Below, piece by piece: positions 49,020 through 60,315 of a stretch of DNA of 64,000 bases. Within the stretch, counting starts at the first letter, position 1, and every line of letters starts with the position of its first letter. The stretch spans positions 1,502,971 to 1,566,970 of the forward strand of contig NC_066851.1 in NCBI RefSeq assembly GCF_001640805.2. The letters run 5' to 3'. The notes beneath the pieces are model-generated. The model worked only from the letters and a program-made list of their open reading frames with translations, was not told the DNA's origin and did no database searches. Both the position numbers and the translations under genes were made by a program. This DNA is from Lates calcarifer (lineage: Eukaryota; Chordata; Actinopteri; Centropomidae).

Positions 49020-49340
49020 TACAGTGCATTCAGAAAGTATTCAGACCCGTTCACTTTAAAAAACAAATCTTCTATAATACTTTTTTCCCCCCTCATGAAT
49101 CTACACTCAATACCCCATACAGTAAAAACAGAATTCATTTTTGCAAATTTATCAAAAAGGAAAATCTGAAATATCACAATAACAGACCCTTTACTAAGAC
49201 AGTTACAATTTAGCTCAGGTTTCTCCCATTTCTTTTGAACATCTCTGAGATGCTTCTATGTTTTGACTTGAGTTCACCTGAGGTAAACTGGATTGTTTGA
49301 GGCACAGATGGGTAAAGCTTCAAAAATGCTGGATGCTATA
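49020..49340 (+). mobile_element. Tc1-like element with deleted interior
   Basis: It starts TACAGTGCATTCAGAAAGTA then TTCAGACCC, the terminal sequence of a common fish Tc1-like family. It continues with CTACACTCAATACCCCATA and TTTTGCAAATTTATCAAAAA. After CTCAGGTTTCTCCCATTTCT the sequence jumps to GAGTTCACCTGAGGTAAACT, which in the full element lies near the opposite end, so the transposase gene is missing. The matching right terminus was not found. Confidence 0.72.
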
Positions 49341-49614
49341 TATTCCATAAGGCAATCATTAACATTTTTCTCTAGGACCTCTCTGTCTGGTGAATGCACA
49401 CAGATCCCCAATTTGTAGTTTCACAGCAGGAAAATGACAAAAAGATACAAGCAGGGCTGAATCAGTTAATTTAAAGTTATAATTCCAAGTTACACATTGT
49501 TATTTTTTCAAAGGCAGATACTAATATTTATTAGACTCATTGTTGGTAGAGAAACTGAGGGACATACAACCATAAATAACACAAAATACATGTTGTAGTT
49601 TGAATCATTAATGT

Positions 49615-49862
49615 TATTGCAGTGGTTTACAGAAAGAAGGGTTCTGGGTTTGAGCCTGGGGCTTTTCTGTGTGGCATTTGCATGTTCTCCCTGTGCCTGT
49701 GTGGCTTCCTCCCACAGTTTTGTCTGTCTATATGTGTTGGCCCTGTGATGGACTGGTGATCCGTACAGGGTGTACCCCGCCTCTCGCCCATTGACAGCTG
49801 GGATAGGTTCCAGCACCCCGCAACCCTTAACGGATAAGCGGTATAGATAATGAATGGATGGA
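49615..49862 (+). repeat. tRNA-derived SINE
   Basis: The head resembles a tRNA-derived promoter region (GTTCTGGGTTTGAGCC, a weak B box). The body contains TTTGCATGTTCTCCCTGTGC, GGCTTCCTCCCACAG, TGTGTTGGCCCTGTGATGGA and TACCCCGCCTCTCGCCCATT. The tail reads GGATAAGCGGTATAGATAAT and ends in GAATGGATGG. This is one of the commonest teleost repeats. A detached tail lies at 13,020-13,062. Confidence 0.75.
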
Positions 49863-51725
49863 TTGCAGTGTGTCGAGGAACAGGGGGCACTAAAGTTTCA
49901 TAGTTGTGCCTTCAACAGGCAAGCTATAGCCATACTTCAGTGATTTGTTTTTATGTCCAGTCAAGAAAAAGTCAAGAAATTTTATAGTGGTTTGGTTTAT
50001 AGTTTTGAAAATTTGACCTAACATGTTTGCCTAGCATTTCAGCTGCTCATCAATAACATAATAACTACAGCTTTCAGGTATGGTGGGAGCTACATGGCTG
50101 GACCTGACTAACCTTTTCGAGATTAGCTGTCTGCTGGTCTGGAAATATCAGCATGTGCAGCTTTTCAAGGCTCTAGACCCATCAAGCCTCCATATTCCTG
50201 TCATGATCATCCAGAGACTGCATGGATGCTGAGACTATTAGTCTGTTTTGATTACTTAATGAAAGCATTTATCTTGCCATGTTCATTAGTTCCTCTAGTC
50301 TTGGCTCTGAGCGGTGTAATGAGAGCAGCCTTTTGATTGGAGGATGGACGATGTGGATGACAGATGGCCACGGTCTGGCCAGCGAGTCATACAGTATGGC
50401 TACTAACTAAATTACTGCAATTAAGGTCAGCTGCTGTCCTACTGTAGGATGGTCAAGAGAGATAACATCACCGTCCACACACAAACACACTCAGAGGCTG
50501 TGATGGTTGTCTGAGACATAACACCATTACTGTCCAGTCTGTAAATGAGCTGTCCTGAACGGTCACAGCTCATTGCTAATTATGCGACAACATTTTGTGA
50601 CCATATTTTGCAGATGTAGAATGGGCATGGGGGGGGGTTCTGTCATAGAGAATACACTGCTGTCCCTCTGTGGTGTCCAGCCCAATTAGTCCCATTACAA
50701 CCATGCCTGTCTTTTGGGGGGAACTGCCTGGAGGTGGTCAGTGGGAAGGCAAAGACACGCACAGGCAGTGTCTGACATAAAGAAATGCATTTACACACTA
50801 TGTAATGATGATCATTGTGTTGTGTCCAGCTGCCTGGACATGAGGACGGGACACCCCCCACTCCACTCCTCCAATCGCCGGTCTTACCTCTTCCACTGAG
50901 TTCACATCTTCTCAAATGACAGTCTGACACCCATAGCACTCTGGGAGCTAATAGGCAGCTGAGGCGTGGACAGAGTCACATGATGTCCATCCAGCTGCTC
51001 TGTGGTCTGTTCCCATCGCATCTGGGATAATGAGGCCAAGCACATGCCTGATGCTCCATTTAGCCCCAAAGGGCAACTGTAAGGATAGCCAGCACCTTCG
51101 GACACTTGAAAACTAGAGGTGGAAATCACAAATCACTTTGCTGATTCAAATAACTTCATTCAGGTGAGTTAAAAGATTCATAGTCACTCACTATGTAGCT
51201 GTGACATTGCATCACAGTTCATATGCTTAGTACATGCAGCGGGAAATGTATATTTATCACTCTTCAAAGGCACAACAGTAGAAGTAAGAAAGAAAGTGCA
51301 GTTCAGTGGCACTTCAGCATATACAACAGTTAAGTGAACATATCACTGTTCACAGGGCCCGACACACAGCTCTAATTCTGGGTGTCCTCAGTTCAGTTCA
51401 ATACAATGTTCAGTACATTTGTGGTCCAAGCTGTTACATTGAGTTCAGTACAAATGAAGCTTATACAAGCGCTTTACATAAGGTTAATAGCTCTACAGTT
51501 TGTGCTTTATGATTTTTCATGTTTTTAATCTGCTCTTAACAGTGAAGTAACATACTATGAATCATGCCTGGAAACAGTACACTCATTTACCAGTGAGGAG
51601 CACGACTGAAATAGTGTGTGATTTATTTATTTATTTATTTATTTACTAAATTCACTTTGAAAGTTTGCTGATAGAGATTAGTTTGTAACATATAGTTGCT
51701 CTACAGTGGATGAGGATTCAGAAAT
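49863..51725. other. Intergenic DNA, no gene recognised
   Basis: Unique DNA with no coding signature. (ATTT)n lies at 51,621-51,645. A short G run lies at 50,630-50,637. Confidence 0.55.
51621..51645. repeat. (ATTT)n microsatellite
   Basis: About six ATTT units. Confidence 0.9.
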
Positions 51726-51975
51726 GTTGATCAGGGATGGGTTCAATTCAATTTAATTAAATTCATATCATGCCAAATAATAACATACATTATTTCAAGG
51801 CACTTTACAGAGTATGGTCAAGGAACTTACAATATGATAGAGAGAAACCCAGCAGATCCCACCATGACCAAGCACTTGGTGACAGTGGAGAGGAAAACCT
51901 CCCTTTTAACAGGAAGAAACCTGATTCAGGGTTGACAGCTGTCTGCTTGGACTGGTTGCACTTAGAGAAGTGAGA
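51726..51975 (+). repeat. Dispersed teleost repeat, family E
   Basis: Contains TCAATTCAATTTAATTAAAT, TTATTTCAAGGCACTTTACA, GCACTTGGTGACAGTGG and CCCTTTTAACAGGAAGAAAC. I recognise it as a very common teleost repeat, often found near LINE-like sequence. No coding potential. Confidence 0.7.
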
Positions 51976-54900
51976 TGTAATAACAATTACAATTATTATG
52001 TCATTTTATCTAGGGTTTAGCAGTAAAATTCACAATGTAATGGAGACGTTTGTGACTGTGGAACTGACTCAGTTACAAATGATGTCCATCAGGTTTCCTT
52101 CTATCTCATAAACTGTGTACAATGAACCATCAATTACAATTAAGGCTGGAAAGCAATAAAGAAGTGAAACAAAAACTTTTCCTGTGTAAAATGGGTAGGT
52201 AGGTAGAAAGAATACTGGAATAAGAAAATTAATTCTGTAACTCAAATAAAAGTACCAAGTACTCTGTAATAATGGTTTTGCAAAAGTGTAACCAGATAAA
52301 AGGGGAAAGTATGTCAATGTGAGTAAATGTCACTGTGTTACATTTTTAAAAGAGGGAATGAGGGTAAACATAATGCTGTATGGTAATAATAATGTAATGT
52401 GATAGAACTATTAAATTAAATAACAATTTTAGGGAACAAAGCAAAGCATTAAAATATCAAAGCATATATGTCGTTCCTCAATGAGAACCACACGGAGACC
52501 TTATGTCCAAACCAACAATAAATTCCATCACTATAGACAGGCATTTAGCAGCCTGTGCACAGAATGATGATCAGATGTAAGGAGATCCATTACTACTGCT
52601 TAGTACTGCTGGCAGACAAAAAAAAAACAACCAACATAATCTACTCTTAAATATGTGACTATAAAGATTTCTGTATACAAAATAATAGGTTCTGGGAACA
52701 ATATTGTAAATGTTGTGATCTACAGGCAAATATAAGAACTCTTACATTAATGAAATGGAGTCAGCACTGTAGTCTCAGGCATTGATTCATTTCAGGCCAA
52801 TGTGCTGGATTTCAGAGCACAAAGAAATTTAAAATGTGACTATCCAAATATGTACAACTGCTTTGTATTGTTTTACAACTGCACTGTACAACAGTACTAA
52901 GCAGTTTCATCTGGTTACTGCTATGTTATCCAGGCACAGTCACTGGTATCCTGAGTAGTCCAAGTTGTTGATGATGGCCAACAGAGTGGAAGCATCAATG
53001 CATCTGTCCATGGAGACCTCATACTTGACAATATTTGTTAGATTTTTTATTTGGGCTATTCTATATATATCTGTTTACCATTAATAGGTTTCAGTGTAGT
53101 ATGTACCTAGCACAAACCATGGTATATAGAGATATCATATAAGACTTAAGGATTTGGTGTTTGTGTATTGGCAGACAGTACAGGGAAAATATATAGGGAA
53201 AGAGACTGAAGAAAATAAAGAGGTCCACAAAGTTAAACTTTTTCTCTGCCTGTCACCTGACCTAATTACAGCATATCGGTGGCTGCTAGTGTAACACTTT
53301 ACCTTTGGAGTCCAACGTGCTTTCAGATTCCTGAGTTATTCTCTTTTTTTGAAATATTCCTCTTTGTTTTGCTGCCTCGGTTGTAGCCCTCTGGGGACGC
53401 TGCTTGTTGTAGGAGTTGGGAGAGGGTTGTTCTTCCTTCACTTTGGTTTGGTAAAGAGAATAAAAATAACTCCTGCCAGGCTTTCATTCACTCCAGCTGT
53501 GAAGACATGATTTAACTGAGCACCACAAGACTCTGAGTCCTGGGAAAATCTACTGTGTGGAGTAAACAAGATCAGCTTTGACCCAAGCAAAAGTGGGAGC
53601 GATGGCATACCTGTTTGACTGAAGAACTGACAAATGCTTATATTCAGTTCGATGAATATTGTGTAAGTGATCTATTTAAAGAGGACTTGAGTTCAGTGCA
53701 GAAGGCCAGAAGTGTAAGATCAATGTATCCATGCTGTATTATATATAGCACATGACTATCACCTATGTAATTCATATAATATATACAAATTATGATAATT
53801 TGTGTTTTAAACGTCCATGTTTAACCATAAACTGCATCCATTCTTTGCTCCATAGTTGAACTTAAAATACACCTGAGTAATTTTTAACATTGAATTGGCT
53901 CTGTGTAATATTGTCAACATATAAAGACCAGGGGAGAAACCTGAGAAGACAATGATGTGGTGCACAGCTTGGATTTATATTAAATACTTGTTCATATCCA
54001 TCCTGAAGGATAAGGGCAAGTAGGTCTGGAGCCAATCCACTGGGCAAAGGGCAGGGCACAACCTAGACAGTCTATTGCAGTCTCACTCAGAAACAGTAAT
54101 CCAGCTCCTCTGTCCAGGGCCGGCCACAAGTTTCTCACCTTAAACCTTAGTTTAACACTCAGTACCCATCAGCAAGACTCCATGTTGTAAGCTGCTTTTT
54201 TGCCTTTTGCTGCTCATTCAGGGATCACTTAGCAGTTTAGTTAGCTTATTGGCCAAGCTCTGGCTTTTCCTCTCTGTAACTGATAGTCCATCAGTTTACA
54301 CCCTATGTCATATCCTGCCACAATAGGAAGAAAAAAAAAAATCTGTAAATGCTTTTTCAGTGCTGTTTACATCATTTTACAATGTAACTACTGAAAAAGA
54401 TTTTGCACATTGATCCAGTCAAAGTTTTAATGAACAGATTCATCTGATCATTAGATGTGATAACAGCAAAAACCATGTGGGATAGTGTAACAGATACTAG
54501 CTATTTGACGTTAAATAATAACAATAAAATAGATCAAACAAACCCATGGTGAAATGATCCGTCTGGAGTCAGAGAACATTGTGGGAATTAACAATGAGAT
54601 GCAACAGCTGTTCACTGACACTGTTGGCCAGGAGCTGAGGGCCTCCAACGTGGCCGCCAGAGGGTGAATTACATCACCTGCGAGCTCACTCTGCATAAAT
54701 AACAATGCACTGGGTCTGGCTATGTTTCCCATCAGGCACCGTTCTCCTCTCCAGGTCCGAAGGGGCTTCCGTGTCCTTCTGCAGAAACACCATCCCTCAC
54801 ACATGCAGACATAACGGCACCTTCTGACACATGCGCACACATACACACACACACTCACAATAATCAGGAGTGTTACCTAGAGGCCTGGAGGATGGTGGGG

Positions 54901-55779
54901 TTTGCCAGCAGAGGCCCCAAATCTAAGATAATCTGTGTCATTCATATTCTTCTGCCTGACACAAATGATCTGATAATGCACATGTGAAGTGAATTAACAT
55001 CTGTTGTTTGAATGGGCCTAATGTCTAGCCATTCATCAACTTCACAGGATCATGTTGTTGACCAGAGGTATGTGTGTATTTGTGTGCAAGTCCTGGGTAC
55101 ATTTTATTGAAAACACACATACACACAGGTTGGTTTTATGATGGATATTGAGGACGTACACACTCATCTCTACTGCTTCACCTTGTAAACAGACGACTGA
55201 GTGTGCGTCTCAGTCAATAGGTCTCACAAGTGTGTTGTTTCTCCTGAAGGGCTGAGCTCTGGATGTGTACATTGAGTACATGAATGTACACATCCACTGA
55301 AGGGCTCTCAGCATCTACACAGTGTATTTCACTGCAGCGACAGTGGACTCATAAGTGGGCAAACTCTCCTGCAGTATTCAGCATTTGTTTACAGGAAGAT
55401 TTTGGGGATATTCTTTGAAAAGGGTCTTCTACAAACACAGAGGCTGCAATAAAATTCTGATGAGCTTTCCTATTCAGCAACAGTTATATCTGAGCAAATT
55501 TCCAGGAGTTGAAAATATATTTTTTATCAGACAGGAAAGCAATCCAGGAAAATGCATGATTTCCCCGAGTAAGAAATCTTTTTTTTTTCTTTGCAGCACT
55601 TTCATGCAGCTGAGGAGTGAAGAAAAAGAGGAGCGGAAAGTGGGAGGAGGAAGCCAAAAAAAAAAAAAAACATCCAGAAGGTGGTGTGAGTATAGCTGCT
55701 CATTCACACAAACACACAGACAAAAACACCAAAAAAATTCAGGAGAAAATCTGCTCGATTCAATCAAGCTTAATTCTAT

Positions 55780-56060
55780 TTTGATAATTGTGGGTGCTGG
55801 GCGTCTGGGCCCGGCTCGGCGGGGAAGCTGTGACTTGTGTACGAGACTGACAATGAAGTCGGGTAACAACAGCTGCTGGATGGCGGGCGAGCTCGTGTAC
55901 CTCGACGCTCAAGTCTTGTCAGTCACATTTCCCCTAATTAACGAACATCTGCTTTCCATTTTTGGTTACACTGCATCACCAGCTTGTCTCGTATGAATCG
56001 CCGACTTCTGACCTCCCCTGAGGTAGACACTCGCTGTCAGAAGTACCCGGCCAATGCCAT
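55780..56060. promoter_or_regulatory. CpG-rich unique block, candidate regulatory element
   Basis: A cluster of CpG dinucleotides (GGCCCGGCTCGGCGGGG, GATGGCGGGCGAGCTCGTG, ACCTCGACGCTCAAG) in otherwise CpG-poor DNA, followed by CCCCTAATTAACGAAC. CpG retention in an intergenic region suggests an unmethylated element: an enhancer, a promoter of a non-coding transcript, or an untested first exon. Confidence 0.3.
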
Positions 56061-56332
56061 CGAAGATTTCTTTTTTATTTTTTTCTATAGAGGCCTCCAG
56101 CCCACAGCAGGGAAGAGGAGGAGGAGGTGGAGGCAAGTGGGTGGGTTCAAAACCCTCAGAGACTTTTCCACCAATCACCCTCTGGGATGGCTGACGGAGG
56201 AGGTGCACTGTTTGTGTTATGCTGCTGTTGGTTCAAACATCCTCCTGTGGCACCGGCCTGTCTCTATCCGTGAAGGACCCTAAGTCCTCCTCCCATCTCC
56301 AGAGCTCTAACCTATTCCCAAACCTGCCAAAC

Positions 56333-56334
<2 letters not shown>

Positions 56335-56366
<32 letters not shown>
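56335..56366. repeat. (GT)n microsatellite
   Basis: About 16 GT units. Confidence 0.95.
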
Positions 56367-56368
<2 letters not shown>

Positions 56369-57149
56369 CTCTCTGGAAAACAAGGCTGGGCTTGTAGAGT
56401 TTTTTTTTTTTTTTTGCTTTTCTGCCTGAAAACACACCACATGAACATTAGAAATAGCAGCAGCTGTTGCCTTCACGCTCTCAGAGATAAATACAGTCTA
56501 CTGCTTCGTATAGCTCCAAAGTGTTTGAGTCTCATATTGTTAATCTGAATCACCAACAACAGATAAACAGTGGAGGAACAGTGGAACTTAAATCTTACAT
56601 CACTCCAAAAAAAATTAAGTATAGTAAGAAATGAAGCACTTGCACTTTGATGAAATATTTGTAACATACCCGAAGTTTATTTGGATTAATATCAGCACTC
56701 AAAATATCTGTCAGACACAGTCAGGTTGTATGCAAGTCGACCAAACTTAAAGACCAAATAGGTCGTTTATCACTACTCTCTGATACAACCCATCGGAACA
56801 TATTGGCGGCAGACGTACTGGACTTTTGTTGTCATGGTTACAGTAATAAACACACAGGTAAGGATGTGGAACATGTGGTCATGGATAAAACAGACAAACC
56901 TGACTATTGGTTTCAAATGGGAAACAAACACCTGTCTCCTATGTCAAAGTTCTTTTTTTTTTTTCTTGACCCATCTGTCCACCCTGACTTCCTCCTAATG
57001 TGGACTTTACCTGACTTCCTCCCTTTGCTCCTGTCATCATAACTAAAGCTGCTGGAGGTCACCTAAGAATAAAAGCTGATGATCTATGAGCTGACTCTTA
57101 AACTTAAGTATAGACTATTTTGTAATTTTTGTACACAGTAAAGGGAAGG

Positions 57150-57530
57150 CAGCCAGTGGTGGAAAGTAACTAAGCACATTTACTCAAGTTCTCTGCCTAG
57201 GTACCATTTAGAAGTATTTGTACTTGAATGTTTCCATGCTGTGCTACATATATACCCCAACTCCACTCTATTTCAAACAGAAACGTTGTTCACTTCATTC
57301 ATTTGACAGCTTTCATCACAAGTTACTTTATATATTAAGATGTGACATACCAAACAATAATGATGATCTTATAAATATGATGTTAGAGAATAAACTACCC
57401 ACCAATATATAACATACTTAAAATTAGCTCCATGTAAACCAGCAGCATCATTACATTTCTCCTTACATACGGATGCATCAATAACAATAGTCCAATAATA
57501 TAAAAATCCTAAAAGTAAAACACATTAATG
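57150..57530 (+). repeat. Dispersed teleost repeat, family C
   Basis: It starts CAGTGGTGGAAAGTAACTAA then GCACATTTACTCAAGT and continues with CTCCACTCTATTTCAAACAG, TTTGACAGCTTTCATCACAA, AAACTACCCACCAATATAT and AAAATTAGCTCCATGTAAAC. The minus-strand copy lies at 21,840-22,350. Confidence 0.75.
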
Positions 57531-58559
57531 TTTTTTGTTTGTTTGTTTTTCTGTGTACGTACACACTCAACCATGTTCAACCAATCAGCTAACTGTCCTG
57601 ATCTAGCCAATCAGTAAATCAGTGGTACAGAAGGTACTCAAGTCTCACACTGTAAAGGTACTGCATACTGCTGCATTCAATATTGGACTTCAAGAAAAGT
57701 TTAGAAGACTTTTCAGTGACAAGAACTTCAATAGAGAATAAAGAGAAAATAGAACCTTTGTTTAAGACACAGGCCCAGTGTCAATATTTTCCACCTAGAC
57801 TTTGAGTCCCCTGAAATCTAGTTTACATTCCATAATTGACAGTTACACATGATGAGTTTTTAAACTTTCTCAAACTTCGTTTTGCCTATTTTTTATGACC
57901 AACCATTTGTCAAAATTATTTTGTCAAGCTACAGTCAAGGTCCAAAATTGAACCTTTTATTAGTTTTTTTCACAGTGACTGGCCAAAACATATTATACAA
58001 CAGTTGCTATTCTGCAGTGATACAGTTACTACAACTGCTACAACTACTCCAGAAGCATAATGGGAAATATTCACACACTCCCACATCTTCATGAACTGCA
58101 ACCTCCAGTTCCCAAATATTCAGACACTTCTGCTATTAATGCTTTGTCATTAAAACTGCTGATACCTTCAGATATCCAGTCATCACTATCACTACCATAT
58201 ATGTAGGTGATGTAAAACATACAGATCCCAAAGCAAGACGGCTCATAAACTGACTCCACATGCTGCATATTAGAGACTAACAGACAGTCCACCAAAGTGT
58301 TGAGTGCTCTACATCCCACATGACAACATGCAAAAGACGTAATCTTTCATCTGCCTCATAATCACACATTTCAGACTTTTACACACAGCAATATTTAGCG
58401 CCAGTCCCTTACCTCCCCATCGGTTTGAAAGGGAATAAAATCTCAGTGGTTTTGAAAACAAAAGGGTAAATGATTACATTTAAAAATAATTAACAGATGG
58501 GCACAGGCTGGGGAGAGGGAAAAAATATGATTTTCTACAAATGATTGCATTCTCTCTCC

Positions 58560-58780
58560 CCTTTGGTGTGAAAAGTAGATTCAGGAACACTTTTAAATAA
58601 TTTGTTCAATTTGTTCCACAGCCAAAGAAATGCGGCTTGCTGGAAATTCAGATTCATTAAAACTTAATTAATATGCATCATTATGTAAATGAGGTTGCAG
58701 TTAATGAGTTCTTAAAAGAAGCCTTCCTTAATTAGTTCACTTTTAATGGCATCATCATTTATCTTTTTTCTTTGAAGCAG
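58560..58780. promoter_or_regulatory. Candidate conserved enhancer-like block
   Basis: A dense set of AT-core motifs: CTTAATTAATATGCATC at about 58,663-58,679, TTATGTAAATGAGG just after, CAGTTAATGAG, CCTTAATTAGTTC and TTTTAATGGC. These resemble homeodomain and POU sites. The stretch is unique and free of repeats. It is the strongest regulatory candidate by motif density, but no alignment was made. Confidence 0.33.
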
Positions 58781-59032
58781 AATGACGGCACGGAAGTAGC
58801 CTCTCCCAGACGTACTCAAAATTTAGCATTTTTTAATTATTCTTATTTTCTTAATTTTTATGTGATTAAGAATACATGTAGGATACTAAGTAAATGTGGG
58901 AAAACTTCAACTCCCTTGCTTTATTTGATGTAAAACAGCCTCTCTGTGATGGAAAAAGGATGTTCCACCCTGACTTACCTGGCTGTTAACGTTGGAAATA
59001 ACTGGATGGATGCACATAGGATTTATCATAAA

Positions 59033-59035
<3 letters not shown>

Positions 59036-59063
<28 letters not shown>
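59036..59063. repeat. Poly-T tract
   Basis: Twenty-eight consecutive T residues, the longest homopolymer in the window. No adjacent minus-strand retroposon body was recognised. Confidence 0.95.
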
Positions 59064-59064
<1 letters not shown>

Positions 59065-59979
59065 TTAGTCCACAGTTTCTCATGTGACATTATGCAACAT
59101 CTGGGCTTATGCAGCGTTTCTGACACCAGCATATGGAAAGGCTCCATCTCTTCCCAGCGACAGTGTGAGTGTAACATCTCTTTCCCAGCAGTGAGGGTGA
59201 GGGCCGTGGCAGTGAGGCCTCTGTTCTGTTTCATGTTGTCAGGAGCTTACCTCCACTCCTAATTGATAACCACTGGCATTTGATCTGAAGGCGTTCAAAC
59301 ACCCAGTCTATCTTTGTGCCTCCAATAAGACGAACCATCTGTTGTTGCCCAGCCTGCCGTTCATTAAATCTAATTTCCTTCAGCAGAAATAAGGTTTTAA
59401 TTGTACAACTCGCGCACAAGGTTACCGTGAGCAGAGAGTAATGGGTTTCTTAGTGAGATGGGAGGACTGTAGACTGTGCGGAGGATATAGGAGAGATGGA
59501 TGGACGATTGATTTAGATTATGGAAATCTGTTTCGCTCACAGAAATAGTTTTTCACCACTGAATGTGGCAGAGGACTGCACTGTAACAATATACAGTAAG
59601 CAGGATAGTCAGCAGCAGAGTCTTATTGGCAGGTGAAAAAGAAAATGCATGACTTTGATACAAGAGGAGGAAATTTACATGAGCATTGTAATGCTTAAAG
59701 TGACTCCTCATTCATCTGAAAATCTACTTTCTGCAGCACATTTGCAACATGACATCAGCACTGGTGCAAAAATGATACAGGGCTGTAGCTAACACGGAGG
59801 ACACCGTGTCTTTGTTTTTTTCTTCAGGGAATATTCGGGGACTTGCAGTTTACTTGCAGTGAAGTGCAGTTTACATTATTTATAATTATACATAGTAGTT
59901 GTGTTCAAAGCAGATGGTCATTTTTTTACTCTGTGTCCTCATGATGTTTCAGCACTAGCTGATGTACAACTGGTGCAGA

Positions 59980-60315
59980 AACAGTTAACTGACTAATCAA
60001 TAAGAATAGAAAATAAAAATAAAACAATTTTTAGGATTGGACTGGATTAGTCTTTTTCAGGTAAACAAGCCAAACAGTGTCACTTTCCATCAGCTCAAAT
60101 GTGGGAATTTGCTCCCTTTGTCTATTTTATATCATTGTAAATTGAATATCTTTGGAGGCAATATGAAGATGTTAGTCTAGGAAATTAGAATGGGTATGAT
60201 TCACGGACATTCTACAGATTAAACAATTCACTGACTTTCAAAGAGATGACCAAGATGAGTCTATAATAATAACTAAAAAATCAAACATAAAAAAATCATT
60301 AATTGCAGCCCAACA
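59980..60315 (+). repeat. Dispersed teleost repeat, family F
   Basis: It starts AACTGACTAATCAATAAGAA. It contains CAGCTCAAATGTGGGAATTT, TTGTAAATTGAATATCTTTG and TACAGATTAAACAATTCACT, and ends ATCATTAATTGCAGCCC. It resembles a MITE-like repeat, common in fish, whose ends carry ATTAATCGATTA-type sequences. Confidence 0.65.

Larger units (their letters stand above)
51976..57149. other. Intergenic DNA, no gene recognised
   Basis: No gene. A long frame at 55,355-55,996 has GTG as its first codon and no family motif. It overlaps the CpG-rich block at 55,780-56,060. A (GT)n array lies at 56,335-56,366. Confidence 0.55.

Noticed and set aside
55355..55996. 213-codon frame as a gene
   Set aside because: It starts at GTG, not ATG, follows a stop codon directly, crosses A-runs and has no recognisable domain or splice structure.
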